Origin: Paenibacillus sinensis
Lineage (GTDB): Bacteria > Bacillota > Bacilli > Paenibacillales > Paenibacillaceae
DNA length: 64,000 nucleotides
Assembly: GCF_019904155.1 (NCBI RefSeq)
Contig: NZ_JAHCMB010000121.1
Location: 162,425 to 226,424 of the forward strand
Reading direction: 5' to 3'
Each line of letters begins with the position of its first letter. Within the stretch, counting starts at the first letter, position 1. The notes beneath the pieces are model-generated. The model saw nothing but the letters and a program-made list of their open reading frames with translations. It searched no databases and was not told the DNA's origin. Shown here piece after piece: positions 54,096-62,522 of the stretch. The translations under genes and the position numbers were made by a program.

Positions 54096-56624
54096 ATGGA
54101 ACTGATCAACAGCAAAAGGCATCTTCTCACGGCAAATTATATAGAGAAGAGACTGACGGATGAGGAGAAGAAGAAGACGGACAGGTCTCCCGGAGGGGGA
54201 GTCCAGAAGGCGAACCTGCTGCGGGCGCTGGTGCTGACCGGGGAGGATGCTGCCCGCGTGTCGGAGCAAATCCGGCAGGAAGAGCCGGATTTGCAGCAAG
54301 AGCTGGAAGAATGCCTGAGAATCGTCAAGGGTCTGTCCTTTGAGCTCCACAAGTACTCCAATATCCGTCTGGCTTCCCAACTGGCCGATATCCCGTACAG
54401 CGCCTTGATGAGGTTCGCCGAAATTGCCCGTCCCCTGGAACGGGATGACTCCATGCGCATCATTGTCAATGCGTTCCGGAGGCAGAGAGACATCGCGCCG
54501 GTCGGCGAGCTGCATCTGGAGCGGCTTGAAATCTACCCGGCCGGAGAGGAACGCGGCGAGATGATCTTCACGGTGCCGCTTGCGCCATCAGAGTCGGTTA
54601 CGATATCGCACAAGGAATGGTCTACGTCATCCCGGGAGTTCGATGAAATCGTTCAGGACTCGTTCGAGAGCTACAGCGAGCGGGGAGTGGCGGAGAAGAC
54701 GGATTTCTCCATGTCCTCGGAAAATGAATCCCGCCACACGAATGCGCTGAACTTCGGCGCTTCCGCCTCCTACAGCCAGTTCGGAACGGTCAGCATCACG
54801 ACCAGTCTCGGTCTCGCAATCTCGGATGAAGAACGGAAGTCCGTCAAGGAATCCATGAACCGGAACCGCGAAATTACGGAGAAGGCATCCGCCAGATCCC
54901 GCAAGGAACATAAAGTATCTATCAAGCTGGAGACCAAGCAAGGGGTGGAAGACAGCTCCTTTCGCACCATCACCAACCCGTACTTGGACAAAGCTCTGCG
55001 AATCGACTATTTCCGTCTAATGAGAAAATGGCGGACCGACTTGTTCCGCTACGGCGTTCGAATGACCTATGATATTACCGTTCCTACTCCGGGCGCCAGA
55101 ATATTCGCGCGCTACAAGCAGATTGCCGAGCTGGATGCGGAGCTGCGCAAGCCCTTCGCGTTTCATTTGCAGCCGGCGAATTTGAATGCTATAAATTGGC
55201 AGTCCGAATCCACAAGCGTGAACGCCGCCATCGCCCCTCCTCCGGATCAGTTTATCGGCCCCGCCATGCTTCCAACCCAGGAAATCCCTTATATCACTTC
55301 AGGAGAAGCGGAGAAGACGCTGTACGGAAAGCTGGAATTTGATGTCCCTCCCGGCTATAAGCTGCACCAGGCTTTCTTTGAGGCCCAGGTAACGCCCTGG
55401 CCAGGCGCCAAGAACGGCGTCGCCTTTCACGTCCTGAATGGACAGAACACTTTTCAATATCTTCCCGGCAATAAACAAAGCGTCATCACCAGCCCGCTTG
55501 CCAGACTGCTCGGACAGTCGGGACATCTGACGGTCTCCTACATGTACCTCGGGATCAGCGTTGCGTCCATCATCCTGACGGTAACGTTTGAAAGAACGGA
55601 CGCCCATTTCGCCAATTGGCAGCTGGCCTCATGGAACGCCATTCGTACGGCGGCGGAAGCCCGTTATCAGGAGAGACAGGCGTATATTCAAGCAGAGCGC
55701 GACCGACTGTGGATCGAACTATCCGGAAGAGACAATCTGTCTCTGCGCCGTCTGGAACGGGAGGAGTTCGTGCGGTGCATCATGCTGTGGCTTGTGGGTC
55801 CGGGCTTTCCCCTCTCCACATCGGCGGTCAATCATAGCCTGAATACCATCTTCGATAACGAGCTTCACTTCTGGAGAGAGGGCTCCGCTGATCTGTCGCC
55901 TACCATGAAAGGGGTCAGCGATGCTGCGTCGCTGGAGGCTCTGGCGTTCGGGGAGTTTGTCAAATTCATTCACCAGGCCGTCGAGTGGGAGAATCTGCTC
56001 TACTTCCTGTTCCCCTATTTCTGGGGCAGCGAGAAAATCGGGAGAGAGAAAATGCTCTTCGAGCATCCGGACCCGGAGCACCAGAACTTTCTTCGCGCGG
56101 GCTATGCGCGGGTTGTGCTGACGATCCGGCCCGGCTTCGAAGAGGATTTCATGAAGCTGGTGGAGACCGGCAAAATATCAGGCAGCTACAAATCCCCTTA
56201 TGTCTCAATCGCGGACATGATCCAGAGCAAAGCGCTTACGAACTATTCCGGCATACCTCCCGCCAACCCCGAGAAGCATTCACGGCCCTTGCTGTATCCG
56301 GAGCAGCGAACAACCTGGGCGGTTATGGAAAAGGTGATCCAGGCGCTGGAGGAAGTCAAGAACGCCACCGGAAGCTATCCGGCGGATTTGTCCTCGCTTC
56401 CAGGCGCACCGTTCAAGGATGCCTGGGGTAATGAGCTGATCTATAAATGTCCGGGATCGGGCAACGACTATGATCTGATCTCCTATGGGGCCGACGGCAA
56501 GGAGGGCGGGGAGGGACTGGATGCCGATATTTCCGCCGGCGCCGGCGCCTCATTGATCGCCAGCTGGTTCGATTACACACCGACAAGCGGGATGGACATC
56601 GACATCAAGTCGATCCCGGTTTGA
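54096..56624 (+). CDS. Large protein of unknown function with C-terminal pseudopilin (GspG-like) domain
   Basis: An 842-residue protein without signal peptide or clear membrane helix. I do not recognise residues 1-770: a helical N-terminal third, a Ser/Thr-rich beta section (~205-260, [17 protein letters not shown]), a charged helix ([18 protein letters not shown]) and further mixed regions. The last ~60 residues ([20 protein letters not shown], then [20 protein letters not shown]) match the C-terminal calcium-binding part of type II secretion pseudopilin GspG, without its N-terminal prepilin helix. ATG 54096 has GGGAGG at spacing 10. The function is unknown. Confidence 0.6.
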   Translation: MELINSKRHLLTANYIEKRLTDEEKKKTDRSPGGGVQKANLLRALVLTGEDAARVSEQIRQEEPDLQQELEECLRIVKGLSFELHKYSNIRLASQLADIPYSALMRFAEIARPLERDDSMRIIVNAFRRQRDIAPVGELHLERLEIYPAGEERGEMIFTVPLAPSESVTISHKEWSTSSREFDEIVQDSFESYSERGVAEKTDFSMSSENESRHTNALNFGASASYSQFGTVSITTSLGLAISDEERKSVKESMNRNREITEKASARSRKEHKVSIKLETKQGVEDSSFRTITNPYLDKALRIDYFRLMRKWRTDLFRYGVRMTYDITVPTPGARIFARYKQIAELDAELRKPFAFHLQPANLNAINWQSESTSVNAAIAPPPDQFIGPAMLPTQEIPYITSGEAEKTLYGKLEFDVPPGYKLHQAFFEAQVTPWPGAKNGVAFHVLNGQNTFQYLPGNKQSVITSPLARLLGQSGHLTVSYMYLGISVASIILTVTFERTDAHFANWQLASWNAIRTAAEARYQERQAYIQAERDRLWIELSGRDNLSLRRLEREEFVRCIMLWLVGPGFPLSTSAVNHSLNTIFDNELHFWREGSADLSPTMKGVSDAASLEALAFGEFVKFIHQAVEWENLLYFLFPYFWGSEKIGREKMLFEHPDPEHQNFLRAGYARVVLTIRPGFEEDFMKLVETGKISGSYKSPYVSIADMIQSKALTNYSGIPPANPEKHSRPLLYPEQRTTWAVMEKVIQALEEVKNATGSYPADLSSLPGAPFKDAWGNELIYKCPGSGNDYDLISYGADGKEGGEGLDADISAGAGASLIASWFDYTPTSGMDIDIKSIPV

Positions 56625-56926
56625 TCTTGATCCGTGAGCTGTGCCGAATATGATGCTGCGGGCGGCGCGAACAGAAGCGGCTGGGCGTGATAGGACCGAA
56701 GCCCGTGGCTTCTGGTCCATCCGTCTGCAGCAGGTCTTACAACCGGCAGATCACTGCCGGTATATTTGACGTGCCGCCGATGTACAGCAGCAGCGGATTC
56801 TGCGCGGGTCTGAGGCGGGCGGTCCAACCCTGGCATTTTGACTGAATCCAACCACAGGATAAGCCCTGCTCTTAAGCGGACTCTGGTATTCGCAGGTACA
56901 GGGAGACGCGGCTGAGATAGAAGATA
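56625..56926. other. Intergenic region with two hairpins
   Basis: No gene is seen. A hairpin with arms GGACC-GAAGCC and GGCTTC-TGGTCC lies at ~56691-56717. ACCGGCAG-ATCA-CTGCCGGT (56742-56761) is a perfect stem followed by ATATTT, possibly a weak terminator of the preceding gene. Confidence 0.4.
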
Positions 56927-56955
56927 TTGACAGAATATGACCGCAAATATATACT
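56927..56955 (+). promoter_or_regulatory. Near-consensus SigA promoter of the nitrogenase-like pair
   Basis: TTGACA at 56927-56932, a 17-base spacer and TATACT at 56950-56955, predicting a start near 56962 and a ~107-base leader. No GlnR/TnrA palindrome (TGTNA-N7-TNACA) is seen around it, unlike Paenibacillus nif promoters. Confidence 0.78.
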
Positions 56956-57068
56956 TTGGTCATTGCATATAATTCCTAGCTATTTAGTATGATATTTAAC
57001 TACGTTTGCTGCAATGCTGCCATTACAGATCACCGGCGTTACAAGGGATAAGAGAGGGTGGATAGCGA

Positions 57069-58598
57069 ATGGGCAAGATTAATTTGAAGATGACTGAAGT
57101 TCAGAATCGCGAGCGGCGGCTCGGCACCATCATTGCCTGGAACGGAACAGCATCGGATCTGCACACACAATCAGCCTATCAGCATAGAGGAAGCGGATGT
57201 AAGACCAAGCGCAATAAGGATGGATGCCGGCTGTGCGAAGCCAAAGGGCCGTTCACACAAGGCTCGGTGTGCAGCGAGCAGATGGTTGAATGCCAGGCAG
57301 GCAATGTCAGAGATGCGGTGCTGATCCAGCATTCACCGATCGGCTGCGGCGCGGGACAAGTTCCCTATAATTCGATCTACCGCAACGGACTGGCCATGAG
57401 AGGCCATAAAGTCGAGAATATCCGGATTATCAATACGAACCTGCAGGAGACGGATATGGTGTTCGGCGCGCTCGGCAAGCTCAAGCAATCCATCGACGAT
57501 GCCTGGGAGAGATATTCGCCCAAAGCCATTTTCATAGGAACCTCTTGCCCTACCGGAATCATTGGCGAAGATATTGAGAGTGTTGCCAAGAAGAAACAAG
57601 AGGAGCTGGGGATTCCCGTCATTCCTCTGTTCTGTGAAGGATTCCGGTCGAAGCATTGGAGTACGGGCTTTGACGCGACCCAGCACGGCATTTTACGGCA
57701 GATTGTGAAAAAAAGCACGAAAAAGCAGGAGGATCTCGTCAACGTCATCAGCCTTTGGGGCTCGGATATTTTTACCCCGATGTTCAAAGAGCTGAATCTC
57801 AGAGTCAATTATGTGGTGGATATGGCCTCCGTCTCCGATCTGGAGCAATTGTCCGAAGCGGCGGCAACCGTAGGCTTCTGCTATACGCTCTCTTCGTATA
57901 TGGCGGCGGCGCTGGAGCAGGAATTTGGCGTGCCCGAAGTCAAAGCTCCGATGCCCTACGGATTCGCCGGAACCGATGAATGGCTGCGCGAGCTCGGCAG
58001 AGTTACCCATCGGGAAGAGCTTGTCGAGCAGTACATTGCGAAGGAACACGCCAGAGTGAAGCCGAAGATCGCCGAGCTCAAGAAGAAGCTGCAAGGTTTA
58101 AAAGGATACGTCGCCACAGGCTCCGCCTACGCCCACGGACTGATCCAGGTGCTGAGAGAGCTGGATATCCAGGTTGACGGTTCGCTGGTGTTCCACCATG
58201 ATCCCGTCTATGACAGCGGCGATTCGCGGGAGGATTCATTGGGGCATCTGATTGAGCATTACGGCGAGGTTCCGTCGTTCAATGTGAGCAACAGGCAGCA
58301 GTATCAATTCTACGGTCTGCTGCAGGAGGTCAAGCCCGATTTCATCCTGATCCGGCATAACGGCCTTGCGCCGTTGGCTTCCAAGCTCGGCATTCCCGCG
58401 GCTCCGCTGGGCGATGAGCATATCGCGATCGGCTATGATGGCATCGTTAATCTCGGTGAAGCCATTCTGGACATTCTTGCCCACAAGAAGTTTCATGACG
58501 ATCTGAAAAAGCACGCCAAGCTCCCATACAAGAAGTGGTGGCTTGAGCAAAAAGACCCCTATATTCTCGCCAAACAACCGGAATTGATCGACGTATAA
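57069..58598 (+). CDS. Nitrogenase component-1-like alpha subunit (NifD-like)
   Basis: A 509-residue soluble metalloprotein subunit of the nitrogenase component-1 superfamily. C68, C93 (SPIGCGAG) and C160 (TSCPTGIIGEDI) sit where NifD binds the P-cluster (C62, C88, C154), with similar spacing; C271 (GFCYTLSSYMAAALEQ) matches the cofactor ligand C275. The cofactor histidine near the C-terminus is replaced (HIAIGYDG), and the region of catalytic H195 reads HWSTGFDATQH. An extra N-terminal cysteine group (C44, C53, C56) is present. It is a NifDK-like, VnfD-like or methylthio-alkane-reductase-like enzyme, not typical NifD. AGAGGGTGG precedes the start. Confidence 0.85.
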   Translation: MGKINLKMTEVQNRERRLGTIIAWNGTASDLHTQSAYQHRGSGCKTKRNKDGCRLCEAKGPFTQGSVCSEQMVECQAGNVRDAVLIQHSPIGCGAGQVPYNSIYRNGLAMRGHKVENIRIINTNLQETDMVFGALGKLKQSIDDAWERYSPKAIFIGTSCPTGIIGEDIESVAKKKQEELGIPVIPLFCEGFRSKHWSTGFDATQHGILRQIVKKSTKKQEDLVNVISLWGSDIFTPMFKELNLRVNYVVDMASVSDLEQLSEAAATVGFCYTLSSYMAAALEQEFGVPEVKAPMPYGFAGTDEWLRELGRVTHREELVEQYIAKEHARVKPKIAELKKKLQGLKGYVATGSAYAHGLIQVLRELDIQVDGSLVFHHDPVYDSGDSREDSLGHLIEHYGEVPSFNVSNRQQYQFYGLLQEVKPDFILIRHNGLAPLASKLGIPAAPLGDEHIAIGYDGIVNLGEAILDILAHKKFHDDLKKHAKLPYKKWWLEQKDPYILAKQPELIDV

Positions 58599-58636
58599 GT
58601 TCATGGCGCATAAGCTCTCATCGAAAGGAGATTACC

Positions 58637-60001
58637 ATGGCTGTTACCAAAAATGAGCATGGGCAGACCAATTCAATCAATCAGGTGCGTTACGGCTGTG
58701 CCGTCGGAGCCCTGTACAGCGTCGTATCCATTCCGGGGGCTGTTCCCATCGGCCACTGCGGACCGGGCTGCATGGACAAGCAATACACGAGCCTGGCTTT
58801 TTACAACGGCTTCCAGGGCAGCGGGTATTCGGGAGGCTCGGTCTCGCCAAGCGTCAATGCCGGTGAGCGTGAAGTGGTGTTCGGCGGCGAGAAGCGTCTG
58901 GACGAATTAATCAAATCCACGCTTAAGATCATCGAGGGCGAGCTGTTTGTTGTGCTGAACGGCTGCATCGGAGAATTGGTCGGAGATGATGTCGGCGCGG
59001 TCGTCAGTAAATATCAGAAGCAGGGTGTCCCTATCGTATATGCCGAAACCGGCGGGTTCAAGGGCAATAACTTCGTCGGCCATGAGATTATAGCGTCAGC
59101 CATCATTGATCAATATGTGGATAAATATGCGATTGACAAGGATCATAAGGAAAAAGGGCTGATCAATGTGTGGTCGGAGCTGCCGTACCAAAATACATTC
59201 TGGCGCGGGGACTTGACCGAGCTGAAGCGGATTTTGGAGGGCGCCGGGTTCAAGGTCAACATTTTATTCGGCGGCAAATCGGGCGGAGTCGAGGAATGGA
59301 AGACAATACCCCATGCCCAGTTCAATCTGGTCGTCTCGCCATGGCTCGGACTGAAGACGGCCAAGCATCTGGAGCAAAAGTACAATCAGCCGTATTTGCA
59401 CATCCCGGTGCTGCCGATCGGTGCGCAGCAGACTGCCGACTTTATTAGAGAGGTTGTTGGATACGCGGGCATTGATCCTGCAACGGCCGAATCTTTTATC
59501 GAGCAGGAAGAACAAGAGTACTATTATTATCTGGAGCATTTCAATGATTTCTACGCGGAATATTGGTGGGGGCTGCCGGCGACCTATGCCGTAGTCGGGG
59601 ATAGCACGTACAATCTCGCCTTGAACAAGTTTCTCGTGAACCAGCTCGGCTTAATTCCCAAAAGACAAATCATCACTGACAATGCGCCGGAGAAATACCG
59701 GGAAGCTATCGCTCAGGAATATCAACAGCTCGCTCATGATGTCGCGACCACGGTCGATTTTGTGGAAGACGGCTATATCGTTGGCAAACTATTGAGAGAG
59801 ACTGATTTCGGGCATAAGCCCCCGATTATTTTTGGGACCACATGGGAAAGAGACACGGCCAAAGCGCTGAAGGGCAACATCGTCGAGGTCGGATTTCCGG
59901 CATCCTATGAAGTCGTTCTGAACAAAAGCTATATCGGATACAGAGGCGCATTGCAGCTTCTTGAGAAAATATTCACTACCGCTATAAGCGCCAGCGCATA
60001 G
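58637..60001 (+). CDS. Nitrogenase component-1-like beta subunit (NifK-like)
   Basis: A 454-residue partner subunit. C21, C45 (CGPGCMDKQY) and C110 (NGCIGELVGDD) align in order with the three P-cluster cysteines of NifK (C70, C95, C153), which argues for a NifK-like catalytic partner rather than NifN, which usually lacks some of these. It lies 38 bases after the alpha gene with its own AAAGGAG site, so the two are co-transcribed and should form an alpha-beta heterotetramer. The long N-terminal extension of NifK is absent. No reductase (NifH) gene follows. Confidence 0.85.
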   Translation: MAVTKNEHGQTNSINQVRYGCAVGALYSVVSIPGAVPIGHCGPGCMDKQYTSLAFYNGFQGSGYSGGSVSPSVNAGEREVVFGGEKRLDELIKSTLKIIEGELFVVLNGCIGELVGDDVGAVVSKYQKQGVPIVYAETGGFKGNNFVGHEIIASAIIDQYVDKYAIDKDHKEKGLINVWSELPYQNTFWRGDLTELKRILEGAGFKVNILFGGKSGGVEEWKTIPHAQFNLVVSPWLGLKTAKHLEQKYNQPYLHIPVLPIGAQQTADFIREVVGYAGIDPATAESFIEQEEQEYYYYLEHFNDFYAEYWWGLPATYAVVGDSTYNLALNKFLVNQLGLIPKRQIITDNAPEKYREAIAQEYQQLAHDVATTVDFVEDGYIVGKLLRETDFGHKPPIIFGTTWERDTAKALKGNIVEVGFPASYEVVLNKSYIGYRGALQLLEKIFTTAISASA

Positions 60002-60497
60002 CTCCCGTTATGTCGCCGGTGATGGAATCGGCCGGGCGAAGCTCGCAGCGAGCCGGCTCTCCCGAAGCCCGTGGCGCGACCGCTTCCCCCGCACACTGCG
60101 GCGTGTCCCAGCCTGTCCGGGCCTCCCGAGGCCCGCAGCGCATCCGGCCATGCATCCGGTTCTCACGGAAGCCCGCAGGCTGTCCGGTTCTTTCAACGCC
60201 TGAAGGCTCTTCGTTCCATAGTGCTTGCACAACAGCACATAAGTTGCCGCCGCTTCCTTCGGAGCCTTCCGGGGGAAGTCCGGTTCTTCACCATCATTAC
60301 CGCGAACCATCCCCTCCCCAACAGTTCATCCTGACAGTAAAACATTTACATATTGAATGTGAGTACGATTTTAACGCATACTGCAATTAAAGCGCTATTG
60401 TCCTTCATTTTATGTTATTAGACGCACTTCAATTATGCTTTGGCTCGCCCCTAGGTTTGGATACATGCCATAGACCGACTAAGGAGGTGCCGGAAGA
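60002..60497. other. GC-rich intergenic region with palindromes
   Basis: No gene is supported. The part 60010-60290 is very GC-rich, holds GCTCGC-A-GCGAGC (60041-60053) and CGGGCCTC-CC-GAGGCCCG (60118-60135), and is open on both strands by composition only. From 60330 it turns AT-rich; a promoter for the next gene is likely there, but no good pair is found. Confidence 0.4.
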
Positions 60498-62429
60498 TTG
60501 ACAACAAACGTCTCTGAACTGCTCTTTAAAAGCGTGTGTTTCGCTCCGAGCGAATATTTCGGAAATTCTCCGGAATCGCGAGAGTTCGGCGAGAGAATCG
60601 CCGAGGTACCCATCATTATTGATTATTTGCTGGAGACGGGAGCGCTGTCGTCGGTTGACCCGGAGAAAGCCTTGGCAACTCTTGCTCAAACCTCGCTTGA
60701 AGACTGGTGGGACAAACGAAATAAAGAAGACTATGTGGGCATGTTGATAGGGCGCCATCCCCATCTGAAGAACAAGAGAGACAAACTGATGAAGGACAAT
60801 TTCCAGTGGCCGGATATCTCGAGCTTCAAAAGGGACCGGAAAGAGTATTATGAGATCAAGCCGCACAGCAGCTCGGGGATTAGAGACGGCCGGGATAAAA
60901 TGAAAAATCTGAAGAGCATGTACGGCCGCTATGGTCTCGGGTTCTATAACCCCGGCACGCTCTATCCCCGGAACGGGAAGAAGAAAATCAAATTGCTCAG
61001 CAAATTCCGGTTCAGCCTGAAATATCTTCTGGATCTTGAACTGGAAGCGGAGCTCGGGGTGGATATTTTCGAGATTTATCTGGAAGTGATCCGGAAGGAA
61101 GACGGAATTCTGCTCTACAAGTTCTGTGTGGAGTTTCGGTTGAAAAAGAAGAAGGAGCAGCTTGCCAAATACGCGGCGGCCCGCATCCTCACCCATTTTA
61201 TCCGGACCACCACCGTTACTCTGGAACAGGAGCAGATCCGCCGAATTTTGACCGCTGCCGGGAACCTGGAGATCGTGGAGGTTGACGAGAAGCCCGTCCC
61301 CCGGCGCGAACCGATCTCTGCCATTACGAATGTGTTCGAGGTTCCCCCGCTCAAGCTGCGGTGGGAGACGGTTGCCGACGAACTGGGAGGCAGCAAGGAT
61401 GGAATTCGGGGCGCCATGTACTCCCGGTTCATCGGGAAGCCTGGAGAGCGGTATTTCCTATGCGGCGACGCGGGCTATTATCAGCAGGTGCATGAGCTGC
61501 CGGCGAGGGCCAGGATGAGCAGAACAGCCGACTTGCTCCAGGTCCATTATAAAATGATGGGGCTCGGTCCGAGGAACATGGCCTATGTCACGCCGCTTCT
61601 GACGAATATATCCCTGGCGGAAATCCGGCAGATGAAGGAATGGGAAGCCATTTATCAAAAGCGCGAGAAGATCATGGACGGTATTGCCGTTGTGTGCGTG
61701 GCGGCAAGCCTCGTCGTGTTGACCGCCGCTTTGGTCGTTGTGTCGACCGGCACCGGAGCGGCAGCGCTGGCATACGGCGGCGGGTCCGCGGCTGCCGAAG
61801 GCACATCTGCCGCTGCGGGCGGCACCTTCGCGGCCGCTGAGGGAGCAGGAATCGCAGGTCCTGGTGTCGCTGCCGGGACCGGAGCGACAGGAACCGCAAG
61901 CGCCGCCGGAACCGCCGCCGGGACGGCCGGCAGCGCAGGAGGCACTGTCGTATCGCTCCCTATTGCCGAAGCGGTCAAAGACATAGGCATGGCCGCGTCT
62001 ATCATGCTGTTTCTGTCTTCGTCCGATGCCAAAGCTGCCGCCGTGCCGGACGAGGTGCTTGCCGGAAAGGCGCAGGCGGTCCCGAGCCTGCCCGCTCACG
62101 TTGCCGCCGTCACGAATCAGGATGCGTGGATGCTCAGAGTGTGGACCGAGCAAGGGGTCAGAAAGGCGATTGAGGAAGCGGTCGCCGCAGGTGATACGGG
62201 GCTTATCTCGCTTTCCGCTGCGCCTGTCTACGAGCGCGCCTCCGAATCCAGCCCCGGTGACAGACTGGGCGCTCCTCCTGTCGGCCGCCTCTACCTCGTC
62301 AAGGTTAAGGATTCCATCGGCAAGCTGCCGCAGCTGTACGAGGAGTTTGATATATCCGGCTATGCCGCCGGCAAGCAGCGGTTTACCCGGACGCGGATGT
62401 TCGGCAGCTTCACGGTGGACAGCCCGTAA
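60498..62429 (+). CDS. Unknown protein with PD-(D/E)XK-like nuclease motif and membrane/Ala-Gly-rich region
   Basis: A 643-residue protein with TTG start behind a strong AAGGAGGTG (spacing 8). In the N-terminal part, WPDIS (D106) followed by YYEIKPHS (E119, K121) and SGIRDGRDKMKNL has the spacing and context of a PD-(D/E)XK nuclease active site as found in toxin and phage nucleases. Residues ~394-420 are a likely membrane helix (GIAVVCVAASLVVLTAALVVV), followed by a low-complexity Ala/Gly segment to ~480 and a second hydrophobic stretch. The C-terminal ~100 residues are not recognised. It could be a toxin-type effector, but no immunity gene is visible. Function unknown. Confidence 0.55.
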   Translation: MTTNVSELLFKSVCFAPSEYFGNSPESREFGERIAEVPIIIDYLLETGALSSVDPEKALATLAQTSLEDWWDKRNKEDYVGMLIGRHPHLKNKRDKLMKDNFQWPDISSFKRDRKEYYEIKPHSSSGIRDGRDKMKNLKSMYGRYGLGFYNPGTLYPRNGKKKIKLLSKFRFSLKYLLDLELEAELGVDIFEIYLEVIRKEDGILLYKFCVEFRLKKKKEQLAKYAAARILTHFIRTTTVTLEQEQIRRILTAAGNLEIVEVDEKPVPRREPISAITNVFEVPPLKLRWETVADELGGSKDGIRGAMYSRFIGKPGERYFLCGDAGYYQQVHELPARARMSRTADLLQVHYKMMGLGPRNMAYVTPLLTNISLAEIRQMKEWEAIYQKREKIMDGIAVVCVAASLVVLTAALVVVSTGTGAAALAYGGGSAAAEGTSAAAGGTFAAAEGAGIAGPGVAAGTGATGTASAAGTAAGTAGSAGGTVVSLPIAEAVKDIGMAASIMLFLSSSDAKAAAVPDEVLAGKAQAVPSLPAHVAAVTNQDAWMLRVWTEQGVRKAIEEAVAAGDTGLISLSAAPVYERASESSPGDRLGAPPVGRLYLVKVKDSIGKLPQLYEEFDISGYAAGKQRFTRTRMFGSFTVDSP

Positions 62430-62522
62430 CATTTGATTGTTTTAAGCGTACCGATCATGTTAAGGTGATTGTTAAATACGGTTAAAAATTTGGGTGTAGC
62501 TCAAACTTGGAGGCATTTAGAA

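Noticed and set aside
54096..56624. Part of a type II secretion system
   Set aside because: Only a C-terminal pseudopilin domain is present; there is no prepilin helix, secretion ATPase or inner-membrane platform gene.
57069..60001. A standard nif operon
   Set aside because: No nifB, nifH, nifE, nifN, nifX, hesA or nifV gene is present, and the cofactor and catalytic histidines are not conserved.
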